Shown here: piece by piece, positions 24,451 through 33,577 of the stretch
How positions within the stretch are numbered: the stretch's first letter is position 1
Layout of the letters: every line of letters begins with the position of its first letter
NCBI GenBank assembly: GCA_964635325.1
Contig: CAZWOL010000015.1
Coordinates: 1 to 49,578, forward strand
Direction: 5' to 3'
Origin: BOG-1112 sp964635325
GTDB lineage: Bacteria; Bdellovibrionota_B; Oligoflexia; Oligoflexales; Bog-1112
Length of the DNA: 49,578 bases
The notes under the pieces: generated by a model
The model's input: the letters and a program-made list of their open reading frames with translations, nothing else
What the model was told of the DNA's origin: nothing
Databases searched by the model: none
Translations under genes and position numbers: made by a program

Positions 24451-27048
24451 TCATTGATCTCCGTCTTTTTCAGACCAGCGTCCATTGTCATACATAGCAG
24501 ACCACCCAGTAGCCTTTGCGTTGTCATTCTCACTCATGACAAAATGTTCCTTGGTCTTGCGACTAAAACGAATGATAGCAGGACGTCCTTCAGGATCAAA
24601 CTCTGGGGCATCTGCTAGAAACAGATATTTTGGATCGAGTTCGTTTCGATGACGCTTGAGATCACTGACTGTAGGTCTCTTAGTCTCTTTGGATCGAGGG
24701 AACTCACTCGAAGCAAGGAAGATCCCTGCAGCACCGTCTCTTAATACAAAGTATCCTGAAGAGCGTTCGCATTTTAATTCTGGCATTGGTACAGGTTTGC
24801 ATGGAGGTGGAGCTGCTTCACCACTGCGCAACATCTTACGGGTATTGCCACAGTCCTTGTTTACACAGGCAAAGTATTTGCCGAAACGTCCCGTCTTGAG
24901 TTGCATCTCCGACTTGCATTTATCACATTCGATCGAAGGTCCCTCATAGCCCTTGATTCGAAACTTGCCCATTTCGACGACGTAACCATCGCAGTGTGGG
25001 TAGTTTCCGCAAATATGCAACTTGCGTGTTTCATCGATGAAATGTGAGTCCATGAAGGTCGAACATTTTGGACATTGCTTCTTCTTACGCAGTTCTTCGA
25101 CGTTGCCCTCTTCGTTCTCTTCTTCGTCTCCGTAGCTTTCCATCTCATCTCCTGGGATGAGATTCAAAGTTCCCTTGCAACGCTCAGCAGGTGCTAGAGC
25201 ATAGCCCTCACAGCTTAGGAAAACCCCTGTGCGCGCAATGCGAATATTCATATTACGTTTGCACTCAGGACATTCGATATTGGTCGGTGTAGGTGTGTTA
25301 CCCAACATTTCCTTGGAAGCATGACGTAATTTAGAACTAAAATCTTTAAAGAAACCATCGAGTACCTTGTGCCAGTCAGCCTCACCACGTGCAATGCGAT
25401 CGAGGTCTTCTTCCATGCTTGCTGTAAAGCTAAAATCCATTAGATCTGCAAAACTCTCAGACAAGCGGTCGCTAACGAGTTCGCCCATCTTCTGACAGAA
25501 GAATCGTTTTTTCTCCAACTTGACGTAACCACGCTCCTGGATTGTCGAAATGATTGCATGATAGGTAGATGGTCGACCGATGCCTCGCTTTTCCAATTCG
25601 CGTACCAAACTTGCTTCGCTAAAGCGTGCGGGAGGTTTGGTGAAATGTTGGCTTGGCATGATGTCTTGGGGTTTTAGAATCTCACCCTCTTTCAGCTCAG
25701 GTAGAAGGCCATCTTCATCTGCATTCTTTTTCTGTGGTTGAATTTTAAGGAAACCGTCAAAGCGAAGTATGCGTCCTCGGGCCTTGAGTTCGTAAGGCCC
25801 ACAGTGGATGCTAACCGAAGTGCTATCAAATTGAGCTGGGACCATTTGGCAAGCTACAAACTGACGCCATATGAGATCGTAAAGACGCGTCGAGTCCGGA
25901 TCTTTTTCTTCAAGATGATCTGCACGCAAAGCAACATCAGTTGGTCGTATAGCTTCGTGCGCCTCTTGTGCTGATTTCTTGCTTGTGTACTTATTGGCTT
26001 CAGCAGGAATGTACTTAGCACCGAATAGATTTTGGATGTACTGACGGCAAGCCGTGATCGCATCCTCACTCAAATTGGTGGAGTCGGTACGCATGTATGT
26101 AATGAGTCCGTTCTCGTAGAGTTTTTGAGCAAGCATCATGGTTTTTTTGACACCAAAACCTAAGCGTACACTTGCAGCCTGCTGTAGTGTGGATGTAATA
26201 AAAGGTGCAGTTGGTTTTGTGCTCGTCGGTTTTTTGTCAACTTGGTTAATGACAAAATTGTTCTTCTTTAGGGTTTCGACAGTAGCTTGTGCTTCCTTTT
26301 CATTTTTAGCAGAGAATGCTGCCCCATCTTTTTTTACGAGTTCTGCAATAAAGCTTTCGCGACTCGCGCCCATCAACTTGCTATGTATTTCCCAGTATTC
26401 ATCAGGTTTGAATGCGTGAATAGCACGTTCTCGCTCCGCGAGTAGTCTGACAGCCACGGATTGTACACGACCTGCAGAGAGGCCTCGGGCTATTTTTTCC
26501 CATAAAAGTGGGGAGAGCATGTAGCCTACAACGCGATCAAGAAAGCGTCGTGTTTGCTGTGCATTCACACGGTCATAATTGAGTGTGCCTGGCTTTAGAA
26601 AGGCCTCTTGAATAGCTTTTTTCGTGATTTCTGTGAAGGTGACACGCTGGTAACGTTTTTTGTCACCACCAATAGCTTCCATCAGGTGCCATGCGATGGC
26701 TTCACCCTCACGGTCTATATCGGTTGCAAGAATAATATTGGAAGCTTTCTCTGCAGCTTCTTGCAGTCCTTGCAAAACTTTTTCCTTACCTGGAAGTATT
26801 GCGTAGCTTGCTTTCCAGTGGTCGTAAGGATTGACTCCCATCTGAATGACTAGGCGATCGCGTTCGAGTTGTTTTTTTTGCTCAGCGGTCAGAGATGCTT
26901 TTTTGACTGCACGTTTTTTTGTAGTGGGGCTCTTTGCAAGATCTCGGATATGACCAACCGAAGATTTTACAATATAATTCTTGCCCAAAAACTTGTTAAT
27001 CGACTTTACTTTTGCTGGGGACTCAACAATGACGAGCGTTTTACTCAT
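24451..27048 (-). CDS. topA: DNA topoisomerase I
   Basis: Type IA topoisomerase that relaxes negative supercoils through a transient 5'-phosphotyrosine link. The TOPRIM domain starts at KTLVIVESPAKVKSI and carries the metal site ATDIDREGEAIAWH (about 108-121). The catalytic tyrosine is Tyr318 in LITYMRTDST. The C-terminal third has three zinc-ribbon repeats, with CPECK..C, CPKC..CGNYPHC and CDKC..CVNKDC, then a tail with topoisomerase C-repeat-like sequence. Length 865 aa is typical. Start ATG 27048. It is convergent with pgi. Confidence 0.97.
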   Translation of the reverse strand: MSKTLVIVESPAKVKSINKFLGKNYIVKSSVGHIRDLAKSPTTKKRAVKKASLTAEQKKQLERDRLVIQMGVNPYDHWKASYAILPGKEKVLQGLQEAAEKASNIILATDIDREGEAIAWHLMEAIGGDKKRYQRVTFTEITKKAIQEAFLKPGTLNYDRVNAQQTRRFLDRVVGYMLSPLLWEKIARGLSAGRVQSVAVRLLAERERAIHAFKPDEYWEIHSKLMGASRESFIAELVKKDGAAFSAKNEKEAQATVETLKKNNFVINQVDKKPTSTKPTAPFITSTLQQAASVRLGFGVKKTMMLAQKLYENGLITYMRTDSTNLSEDAITACRQYIQNLFGAKYIPAEANKYTSKKSAQEAHEAIRPTDVALRADHLEEKDPDSTRLYDLIWRQFVACQMVPAQFDSTSVSIHCGPYELKARGRILRFDGFLKIQPQKKNADEDGLLPELKEGEILKPQDIMPSQHFTKPPARFSEASLVRELEKRGIGRPSTYHAIISTIQERGYVKLEKKRFFCQKMGELVSDRLSESFADLMDFSFTASMEEDLDRIARGEADWHKVLDGFFKDFSSKLRHASKEMLGNTPTPTNIECPECKRNMNIRIARTGVFLSCEGYALAPAERCKGTLNLIPGDEMESYGDEEENEEGNVEELRKKKQCPKCSTFMDSHFIDETRKLHICGNYPHCDGYVVEMGKFRIKGYEGPSIECDKCKSEMQLKTGRFGKYFACVNKDCGNTRKMLRSGEAAPPPCKPVPMPELKCERSSGYFVLRDGAAGIFLASSEFPRSKETKRPTVSDLKRHRNELDPKYLFLADAPEFDPEGRPAIIRFSRKTKEHFVMSENDNAKATGWSAMYDNGRWSEKDGDQ

Positions 27049-27234
27049 GCGTTCTACCTACTCCAAACGACACGCAGTCTCAATGGCTTTTCCCTCATTG
27101 TCGTACCCTTTGAGAAAAAAAAGCAACGGGAAATTTTTTCACTGCGATTCGATTTCTACCTATTTCTCTCCGATATCCATAGGTTCGGCCAGAGCCCACA
27201 CCAACTCGGAGAGCATTCATGTATCATCGAAATT

Positions 27235-28023
27235 TCAATCTGACAAGGTTTCGACTTCGGGTAGGAACTGAATAATTTCGTTTTGAGTCGTTTTGACGCT
27301 TAGCATTTGAACACCAAAGGCTTCTCGTACAAGGCTTTCTTGGAAAGTTTGCGTGCGATCACCCTCACTCAGGAGGCGCCCTCCCTTGAGAACAAGCAGG
27401 TGATCCGCATAGGTCTGTGCAAGATGTAGATCATGCAAGCTTATGCAAACGCTTCTGCCGTTGCGACACAAAGATTTTAGGAGCTCTAGCGTCGCAAAAG
27501 TACAGGCTAGGTCGAGGTGTGCATCAGGTTCGTCCAGGACCAAGATGCGATTCTGTGAGGCGAGAGCCTGAGCGATCATTACTTTGCGAAACTCCCCACT
27601 GCTCAGTGTATGGATTTTAAGCTGAGTCAGGTGCTCAATTTTCATCTGTTCGATCGCTTTATATGCCAATTGGTAGTCTGTAGTGGAAGGGTAGCCCTCA
27701 TGGTATGCAAAGCGTCCCATACAAACGACTTCAAGGACTGAATAAGGAAAAGCACAGGTGGTATTTGCCGGACACCAACTTAGCGTCTTGGTACGAGCTG
27801 ATTGTGAGTATGCTCTTAGTTCCTTCCCCAAGAGACTAAGGCTTCCTTTATAGTTGTGTTCTAGGCCAGCTAAACAGCGTAGCAAGGATGTCTTGCCAGC
27901 TCCATTAGGTCCAATTACGACTGTTAGCGAACCGGAAGGGATTGTGCACGAAATTTGATCGAGCAGCGTTTTTCCACCTTTATATAGATGTAGAGATTGG
28001 AGCTGGTAATTAGAGTTGTTCAC
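27235..28023 (-). CDS. ABC importer ATPase, FecE/BtuD/HmuV type
   Basis: Cytoplasmic ATPase driving an importer of the iron-siderophore/heme/vitamin B12 class. Walker A is GPNGAGKTS (about 38-46), the signature is LSSGEFRKV, Walker B is ILVLDEPDAHLD and the switch His is in SLHDLH. Start is GTG 28023, overlapping the end of the permease gene by 14 bases, so the two proteins are made together. Length 262 aa is normal. No periplasmic binding protein or TonB receptor is encoded in the window, so the cargo cannot be assigned. Confidence 0.93.
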   Translation of the reverse strand: MNNSNYQLQSLHLYKGGKTLLDQISCTIPSGSLTVVIGPNGAGKTSLLRCLAGLEHNYKGSLSLLGKELRAYSQSARTKTLSWCPANTTCAFPYSVLEVVCMGRFAYHEGYPSTTDYQLAYKAIEQMKIEHLTQLKIHTLSSGEFRKVMIAQALASQNRILVLDEPDAHLDLACTFATLELLKSLCRNGRSVCISLHDLHLAQTYADHLLVLKGGRLLSEGDRTQTFQESLVREAFGVQMLSVKTTQNEIIQFLPEVETLSD

Positions 28024-29020
28024 GAGGTTTTCTCAATAAGATAATAAAGAAGAAGACGACACCGAGTATAGAGGTCAGTGTTCCGACCTCAAGTTCACGT
28101 GGAAAGAGAATTTTCTGAGCAAGTGCATCCGCAAGCAGCAGTAGAATCATTCCCCAGATCATGCTTAGTAGTAGTAAAGAACGATGCATCGGACCACAAA
28201 GACTTCTGCATACATGTGGAACCATGAGGCCTACGAAAGGTAAAGCCCCTGCGACCGCAACAGAAGCTGCTACTAGCAAGGCAATCGCACAGATCGTCTG
28301 GACTTGTAGTTTGGGAATTGTGATGTTGAGTGAACTGGCAAGCTCCTCTCCAAAACTGAGTACATCCAGTTTGCGGACGAGTCTGAATGCAAAGAAAGAT
28401 CCCATAAGGGCTGGCCCCAATGCCATGCTAAAGTGTATCCACCCGCGCCCGCTAAAGCCTCCCATCATCCATCGGAGCAATGATAGCGTACGCTCCATTT
28501 GTGGGAGCATGAACGACAAGAGCAGAGACGTACACGCCCCCAAGAGAGTCGTAATTGCAAAGCCGCAGATAAGCAACTGCGAGCTATCCGTACCTCGAAG
28601 TGAGCGAAACAGCATCAAAACAAAACCCATTGTCAAAAGTGTTGCTGCAAAGGCTCCTAAAGGCAAAAGCAACCAATGCAACCATGGGCTTACAAAATAG
28701 AAGACTAAGATGGCCCCCAAGACTCCGCCTGCACTCGCACCAAGCACTGACGGGCTTGCTAAGGGATTGCGAAAGAGGCCTTGGCTGAGCACACCTGCTG
28801 CAGAAAGAGCGGCTCCACAAAGTGATGCAACGAGTAGTCGTGGTAGGCGTATGGAGAAAAAAACCGTCCAAAGCATCTCCCGATCGCTATCAGAATAGCC
28901 ATTGGAATGAAAGATCTGCCAAAGGTTTGTGGGGCTAAACTCGCTAGATCCACCAATCCATATTGCAAAAAAAATCAACAGCCAGATTATAAAGGAGCTT
29001 GGTATAAGCAGGGCTCGCAT
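28010..29020 (-). CDS. FecCD-family ABC importer permease
   Basis: Polytopic inner-membrane permease of the BtuC/FecC/FhuB class, 336 aa with nine or ten hydrophobic segments. Family markers are RLPRLLVASLCGAAL (about 58-72), GLFRNPLASPSVLGASAG (about 80-97) and PFVGLMVPHVCR (about 264-275), the last being close to the ATPase-coupling region. It works as a homodimer with the ATPase encoded next to it. It starts 27 bases after the acetyltransferase gene. Substrate unknown. Confidence 0.93.
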   Translation of the reverse strand: MRALLIPSSFIIWLLIFFAIWIGGSSEFSPTNLWQIFHSNGYSDSDREMLWTVFFSIRLPRLLVASLCGAALSAAGVLSQGLFRNPLASPSVLGASAGGVLGAILVFYFVSPWLHWLLLPLGAFAATLLTMGFVLMLFRSLRGTDSSQLLICGFAITTLLGACTSLLLSFMLPQMERTLSLLRWMMGGFSGRGWIHFSMALGPALMGSFFAFRLVRKLDVLSFGEELASSLNITIPKLQVQTICAIALLVAASVAVAGALPFVGLMVPHVCRSLCGPMHRSLLLLSMIWGMILLLLADALAQKILFPRELEVGTLTSILGVVFFFIILLRKPREQL

Positions 29021-29047
29021 GAGATTCCATTCTGTTCGAGGTGTGTT

Positions 29048-29497
29048 TTAGAGAGGCATTTTGAAGCCTTCATGAGTGGCCTCAAAGGAGAGTGACTCAT
29101 AAAAGCGAAAGGCTTTGACGCGTGTTTTGTTTGTGGTCAGTTGTACCAGTTTGCAACCTTTTTCTTTAGCTCGTTCAAGTGCAAATTCAACAAGTTGCTG
29201 TCCGATCCCATGCTCACGAACTGGCGATGCAACTCTGACTCCTTCAATTTGTGCACGCTTGGTCCCTCTGAGGGTTAGATTCGGAATATAGGTGAGTTGC
29301 AACACAGCGATGATTTTCCCATCGATTTTGCCGATGATGAGTTCGTTATTAGGGTCTTTTTTAATTTCAAGAAAAGCTTTGATATAGGGTTCTAGGAGGT
29401 TTGCACTTTCCCGTGAACTCCCCAGTTCATCATCCATAAGAAGGTGTACAATGTCCGTTAGATCGTCTAAAACAGGTTCCGAAAATTCAACATGCAT
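29048..29497 (-). CDS. GNAT family N-acetyltransferase
   Basis: Probably transfers an acetyl group from acetyl-CoA to an amine. The acetyl-CoA pyrophosphate loop appears as VREHGIGQQLVEFAL (about 93-107), preceded by the IEGVRVAS strand and followed by VQLTTNKTRVKAFRFYESLSF, a standard GNAT end. I start at ATG 29497 because AGGA lies six bases before it; an upstream in-frame TTG (29521) is less likely. Length 149 aa. It is directly upstream of the permease gene on the same strand and may be co-transcribed. Acceptor unknown. Confidence 0.86.
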   Translation of the reverse strand: MHVEFSEPVLDDLTDIVHLLMDDELGSSRESANLLEPYIKAFLEIKKDPNNELIIGKIDGKIIAVLQLTYIPNLTLRGTKRAQIEGVRVASPVREHGIGQQLVEFALERAKEKGCKLVQLTTNKTRVKAFRFYESLSFEATHEGFKMPL

Positions 29498-29575
29498 ATA
29501 AAATCCTGAACCAATGATCAAAGCTTCTATCAGATATTATTCTCAAATACCTAAAGAATAGGTCAAGAGAAAGCT

Positions 29576-30898
29576 CTAACGTTTGAGAGCAACAACTTCT
29601 TCCGTCATAGCGTCTGAAGTCGTGATCGTCTTTGAATTTGCTTGGAATAGGCGCTGTGCACGGATCATTTCAACAAATTGTTCCGCGAGATCGACGTTGG
29701 ACTCTTCCAGTGTCGAAGAATGAAGGGATCCTCGCACGCCAGATTCTGGCATACCAATATTTGCAAGCCCCGAAGTATTAGAGGCAAGAAATTGATTATT
29801 TCCACCCTTTTCTAAGCCGTCTTCGTTTGCAAATGTTGCTAATGCGATACCTGCGAGTGTTTTTTGCACACCATTGGTAAAGAGGCCAATAACTTTACCA
29901 TCTTTGCTGATGTTCAAACTTTTGAGTTGCCCAACTTCGTATCCATCCTGTTGGTGGAAGACAGTAGATGAGTGCCCTGCAATCGATGCAGAAGCATTGA
30001 CATCACGTGCAGCTCCTGGGGCAGCGATTGTACCGAAGTCAAATAGAACCTTTTGATCCTGTGCAACACCACCCGTGAAATTGACACTAGAATTAACTGT
30101 TTCTTGTGAAGCGAGCATACCTAATTTATCAAATCCAATTTTTCCATTCGCAAAGAATTTCAATGGTCCTGAGTCAGGATCGGTGACCTCCTTGCCATCA
30201 ACAGCGGCATGCCATTCCCATTGGGAACCGTTGGCATCTGCGTTGGTTTTACGAAAGTATACGGTCGTAAGATGGGAGCGACCAAAATTATCAAATACGG
30301 TCAGTGAGCTTGCATAGTTGCTGGTTTCATCAGGTTTGAGAGGATCAAATTCCATTGGTTTGATATCAACGCGGGAGTCCAACTGCATCTTTAGGGTGAC
30401 TTTGTCTGTTGCGCGAGGAGGGAGAATGTTCGTTTCAATACGAATGTCCCCAAGACGTGAGGAAAGATTTCCTTTGTCATCTGCGGGGTATCCTTGCAGA
30501 CGGCCTCCATCATGGGTTGCAAAATATCCATCTTTGTCAAAGCCCAAAGTCCCGACGCGGGTGTAGTAGTTGTGACTTGCATTTGTTGTATCGATTTGAG
30601 GGTTGGTTACAACAAAAAATCCTGAGCCTTGAATAGCGACGTCTGTTAAGTTGTCGGTAATCTGCATACCACCCTGAGTTTGTAGGGTTTTGATACGGGA
30701 GAGTCGTGATCCTCGTCCGATGGCTGATCGTAAACCACCGTTGCGAAGATCTTTAGCAAGAATGTCTTCGAATTCTGCACGATCACGTTTGAATCCTTTA
30801 GAGTTAGCGTTGGCAAGGTTGTTCGCAATAACTGACATGTTGTCAGCATTTGTGGAAAGACCGGTTACTCCGGTGTACATCGCTTGCGAAATGCTCAT
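29576..30898 (-). CDS. flgE: Flagellar hook protein FlgE
   Basis: Forms the flagellar hook joining basal body and filament. The N-terminal rod-type motif (ANNLANANSKGFKRDR, about residues 24-39) and the C-terminal FVEMIRAQRLFQANSKTITT coiled segment are the paired D0/D1 helices of axial proteins. Start is ATG 30898, giving the normal MSISQAMYTGVTGL beginning, with AGGAG before it; an open upstream extension to 30994 is not coding. Length 440 aa is in the family range. It lies downstream of fliS on the same strand, with no other flagellar gene in the window. Confidence 0.95.
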   Translation of the reverse strand: MSISQAMYTGVTGLSTNADNMSVIANNLANANSKGFKRDRAEFEDILAKDLRNGGLRSAIGRGSRLSRIKTLQTQGGMQITDNLTDVAIQGSGFFVVTNPQIDTTNASHNYYTRVGTLGFDKDGYFATHDGGRLQGYPADDKGNLSSRLGDIRIETNILPPRATDKVTLKMQLDSRVDIKPMEFDPLKPDETSNYASSLTVFDNFGRSHLTTVYFRKTNADANGSQWEWHAAVDGKEVTDPDSGPLKFFANGKIGFDKLGMLASQETVNSSVNFTGGVAQDQKVLFDFGTIAAPGAARDVNASASIAGHSSTVFHQQDGYEVGQLKSLNISKDGKVIGLFTNGVQKTLAGIALATFANEDGLEKGGNNQFLASNTSGLANIGMPESGVRGSLHSSTLEESNVDLAEQFVEMIRAQRLFQANSKTITTSDAMTEEVVALKR

Positions 30899-31027
30899 AG
30901 ATGTCTCCTGTATTGGTACTATCAACACTAGCATGTGGGAGACTCTTGAGGAGTACTGTTGCAGAAATTCAATATTTGGAATGTAACATCCCAAGTTAGA
31001 TGCTGTGCTTTTGAGCTGGACAAAAAC

Positions 31028-31534
31028 TCAAGCGAGGGTTTTGTATTTAGAATCTTTCGTTTCTAGTAAAGAAGGGTTTTTTTCCATCTTCTTTTCAGGG
31101 CCTCGTTCAGACATCACTTTTTGGTATTCTTCTGCTTGTAAGACCGGTGAGGGTATTCCATCTTCACGTGGATTTTCGACCACATCTTTCCAGGCTACAT
31201 AAAGTGTCGACAGGACATTTTCGACGTTTTCTAAGCAAGCTACTTCATTCTTGATATTACCTTCGATCAACTTATCAATCATGAAAATATAAAGGTTTTC
31301 AAGGTCAACCGCTAGGTCTCCACCTGCCTTGAAATCGAGAGTAGCCATCAGCTCGGATAAAATTGCCGTGGCCTTACTGATGCAACGACCTTTTTCAGCA
31401 ATTTTGTTGGCCTTCATTGCGACCACTGCTTGTTTAACAAAGCGTATGGCACCCTCATACAACATAAGGAGTATCTTTTCTCTACTTGCCGTTGTAACAG
31501 CCGTCTTCTGGTACTGGTGGTAAGGATTGCTCAC
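31028..31534 (-). CDS. fliS: Flagellin chaperone FliS with C-terminal extension
   Basis: FliS binds flagellin in the cytoplasm to prevent early polymerisation before export. The N-terminal SNPYHQYQKTAVTTASREKI and LLMLYEGAIRFVKQA segments are typical. I start at GTG 31534 because it gives the family's usual SNPY beginning and has AAGGGA six bases before it; an ATG 15 bases upstream is the alternative. Residues 1-125 cover the four-helix FliS fold; the remaining 43 or so residues are a charged, Lys/Glu-rich tail not found in typical FliS. It precedes flgE. Confidence 0.92.
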   Translation of the reverse strand: MSNPYHQYQKTAVTTASREKILLMLYEGAIRFVKQAVVAMKANKIAEKGRCISKATAILSELMATLDFKAGGDLAVDLENLYIFMIDKLIEGNIKNEVACLENVENVLSTLYVAWKDVVENPREDGIPSPVLQAEEYQKVMSERGPEKKMEKNPSLLETKDSKYKTLA

Positions 31535-31696
31535 GATCTTCCCTTTCATGCGACTACATACTAGTCTTCGGTCAAGTGAGGATGAACTTGAGCCGCTCAG
31601 CTCTGACTATCCATCATGAACCAACCCACCTAGGCAGGCTCTTGCAGCCCATTCTAAGAAATGCTAATAGGAGGCCACACCTTTCGGAGCTATTTT

Positions 31697-32392
31697 ATGA
31701 CTCATCGTAATGTCCTCATGGTTTTGATCTATAGTCTTTGTTCTTTGTTTATTTCTCTAGAATCTTTGGCAAATGACCAGATTTGTCACGACTGTCTACC
31801 CAAATTGGTAGGAGACATCGTCCATCGCAATAGCAATATCACCAGTGCTTTTGTAGGGCATGCCGGTGTTGTGTATAGCTGGCATAGCCAGAAACCTAAA
31901 TGGAATGCTGTGATATACCACATTATGCCGGGCTATAACGCTGCTGGTGAGGCTAACCGTAGCGATCCCTTCGAAGATGCAACCCAGGTTCGTGGAAAGA
32001 GTCTTATTCATCATTCATTTATGGGCAAATTCCCCCTACATAGTCATTTTTGGGGCGCTAAGCAGGTGCAAGAAGGTGGTTTTGGGGTGTTTGAATCCAA
32101 AACATCACGTGATATGCAGAAACACCTAGCTAGTTTTGCAGATCCTAAGCTTGCTTCTTTTGTCGGTATTGAATACGACACTCTCCATCTCAATCAAAAG
32201 GGTCGAAAGTTAAAGAACGGACGTTGGGAATTTGACTGTGTAGGTTTTGTTGAACATGTGTTTGAGTCCAAAGGTTTCAATCCAACTCCTGACGAATATG
32301 AGTCTGGCCTTGGTTGGCCTTTGACTGTTCGAGAGCAGAGAGAATCTATAAATCTATTTCATGGACCAAAGGTGAGCACTCATGAACTTTAA
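31697..32392 (+). CDS. Exported permuted papain-like (NlpC/P60, YiiX-type) protein
   Basis: A signal peptide (hydrophobic 5-22, likely cut after SLA) directs export. A catalytic-type His appears in VGHAGVV (His55) and a Cys in EFDCVGFVEHVFE (Cys181); the order His then Cys is that of circularly permuted NlpC/P60 papain-like proteins such as YiiX/YebB, whose activities include amide or lipid hydrolysis. Four further Cys or His near residues 30-33 (ICHDC) could bind metal or form a disulfide. ATG 31697 is supported by GGAG seven bases upstream. It overlaps the next gene by 11 bases. Family assignment is an inference from the motifs; substrate unknown. Confidence 0.7.
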   Translation: MTHRNVLMVLIYSLCSLFISLESLANDQICHDCLPKLVGDIVHRNSNITSAFVGHAGVVYSWHSQKPKWNAVIYHIMPGYNAAGEANRSDPFEDATQVRGKSLIHHSFMGKFPLHSHFWGAKQVQEGGFGVFESKTSRDMQKHLASFADPKLASFVGIEYDTLHLNQKGRKLKNGRWEFDCVGFVEHVFESKGFNPTPDEYESGLGWPLTVREQRESINLFHGPKVSTHEL

Positions 32393-33572
32393 AAAATGGA
32401 TGCTTTTATTCCTATATCAAATTGTTGCTATTGCTGCTGTCCTTTGGATCGCTTCACTTCGGCAATACTCTAGCTACCAGAGAGATGGCTCTAAGGGTGT
32501 TGTTCTCTCTACTTTAGCAAAGTTGAGCCCACAAAATGACCGTTCTTTGCAAGCTCCTTCAACGGATAAGACAGATGCCATAGAAGGTTTGCCTATTGAT
32601 GATGGTCCTACATTTTTTAGCGCTTTGCGAGAACTCTACCTAGACAATAAAATTGTTAGTAGCGTGGCTTTCCAGATCTTAGAATCTCATGCAAGAGAAG
32701 AGTTCAAAGCAGCTTATCTAAAAGCTTTCCTTGATAAACATGAAGATGCAAGTTCCTATGTTCCTACCGATCGTTGGTTTCAAGTTCTCACCGAAACTCT
32801 AGCTAAGACTCAGAGTTATGTCGATCTTAAGACCTATATTGGGCGTGCGTTAGCCTATGTTAATGCTACTGGAGAATATGATGAGCGACTCAAAACTCAA
32901 TTTTTGCAAACGTCAGAAGCGGCTCTCGTCAATGCAATACACGATCGAGATTTTTTAGTAGCTTTGGCTAAACGAACGGATCGTCTTAGCAATGATGATA
33001 GGCAAAGTCCGCAGTTGAGTGCGATTCTACGCCTGCAAGAACGAGGTCTGAATGCACAGGATTTTGAGGAGATTTTGCACTCACGCACTCTATCGCGGAC
33101 CGAACAGGGTTATTTGTGGGGAGCTGTGATTCGTCATAGCGATCCTAAGCAATGGGCAGATTGGATCCGACGAGTAGAGCATCACGCAGGAAACGATGGG
33201 CAGCTCTTGATTCGGGCCTATGCGGGTGTGGTTGACTCGCAGCGTCCAGGGAGCTCTCTCTTTATGATGGAGCGCTTTGCCAATGTGGCAGAAGCTTATC
33301 CCGTTTCTCTGCAAGGTGAGCTTGCGCGAGCCTATTGGTTGGAACTTGATTCTCCAGAAAGAGAACAGAGTACTTTGCGCCTTCATGCAATATTGAGCCC
33401 TCCAATAGATACCACCGTTCGATTTGCAAAATTGACGTACACCCCTCAGCTTCGTCGGCAGATTGCAAATGCTCTCTATGAGGACTGTCAGTATTACGCT
33501 AAAGAGCGTTGTCAAGATGAGGGTTTATTTGCAGAACTTAGTCATACTTGGAAAGCATCAGAGCCAAAGTAG
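32382..33572 (+). CDS. Membrane-anchored helical protein of unknown function
   Basis: 396 aa. One N-terminal membrane segment (about 5-26) with a positive start suggests anchoring with the rest in the periplasm. Residues 75-390 are almost all helical, in repeated pairs rich in Leu, Ala, Arg and Glu, like an alpha-solenoid, though no TPR consensus is clear. A few Cys occur at the end (EDCQ, KERCQDE). It overlaps the papain-like gene by 11 bases, so the two are translationally coupled and probably act together. No family recognised. Confidence 0.7.
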   Translation: MNFKKWMLLFLYQIVAIAAVLWIASLRQYSSYQRDGSKGVVLSTLAKLSPQNDRSLQAPSTDKTDAIEGLPIDDGPTFFSALRELYLDNKIVSSVAFQILESHAREEFKAAYLKAFLDKHEDASSYVPTDRWFQVLTETLAKTQSYVDLKTYIGRALAYVNATGEYDERLKTQFLQTSEAALVNAIHDRDFLVALAKRTDRLSNDDRQSPQLSAILRLQERGLNAQDFEEILHSRTLSRTEQGYLWGAVIRHSDPKQWADWIRRVEHHAGNDGQLLIRAYAGVVDSQRPGSSLFMMERFANVAEAYPVSLQGELARAYWLELDSPEREQSTLRLHAILSPPIDTTVRFAKLTYTPQLRRQIANALYEDCQYYAKERCQDEGLFAELSHTWKASEPK

Positions 33573-33577
33573 TAGGC

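Noticed and set aside
29498..29575. Fur box upstream of the GNAT/ABC importer genes
   Set aside because: Only a weak partial match (GAGAATAATATCTGATAGA) to the 19-bp consensus, about half the positions.
30899..30994. Longer FlgE start
   Set aside because: FlgE proteins begin at MSISQAMYTG, which has AGGAG ahead; the upstream part lacks family sequence.
31550..31696. tRNA or small RNA in the fliS/papain-like spacer
   Set aside because: Short stems are present, but no T-loop GGTTCGAATCC-type sequence or cloverleaf was found.
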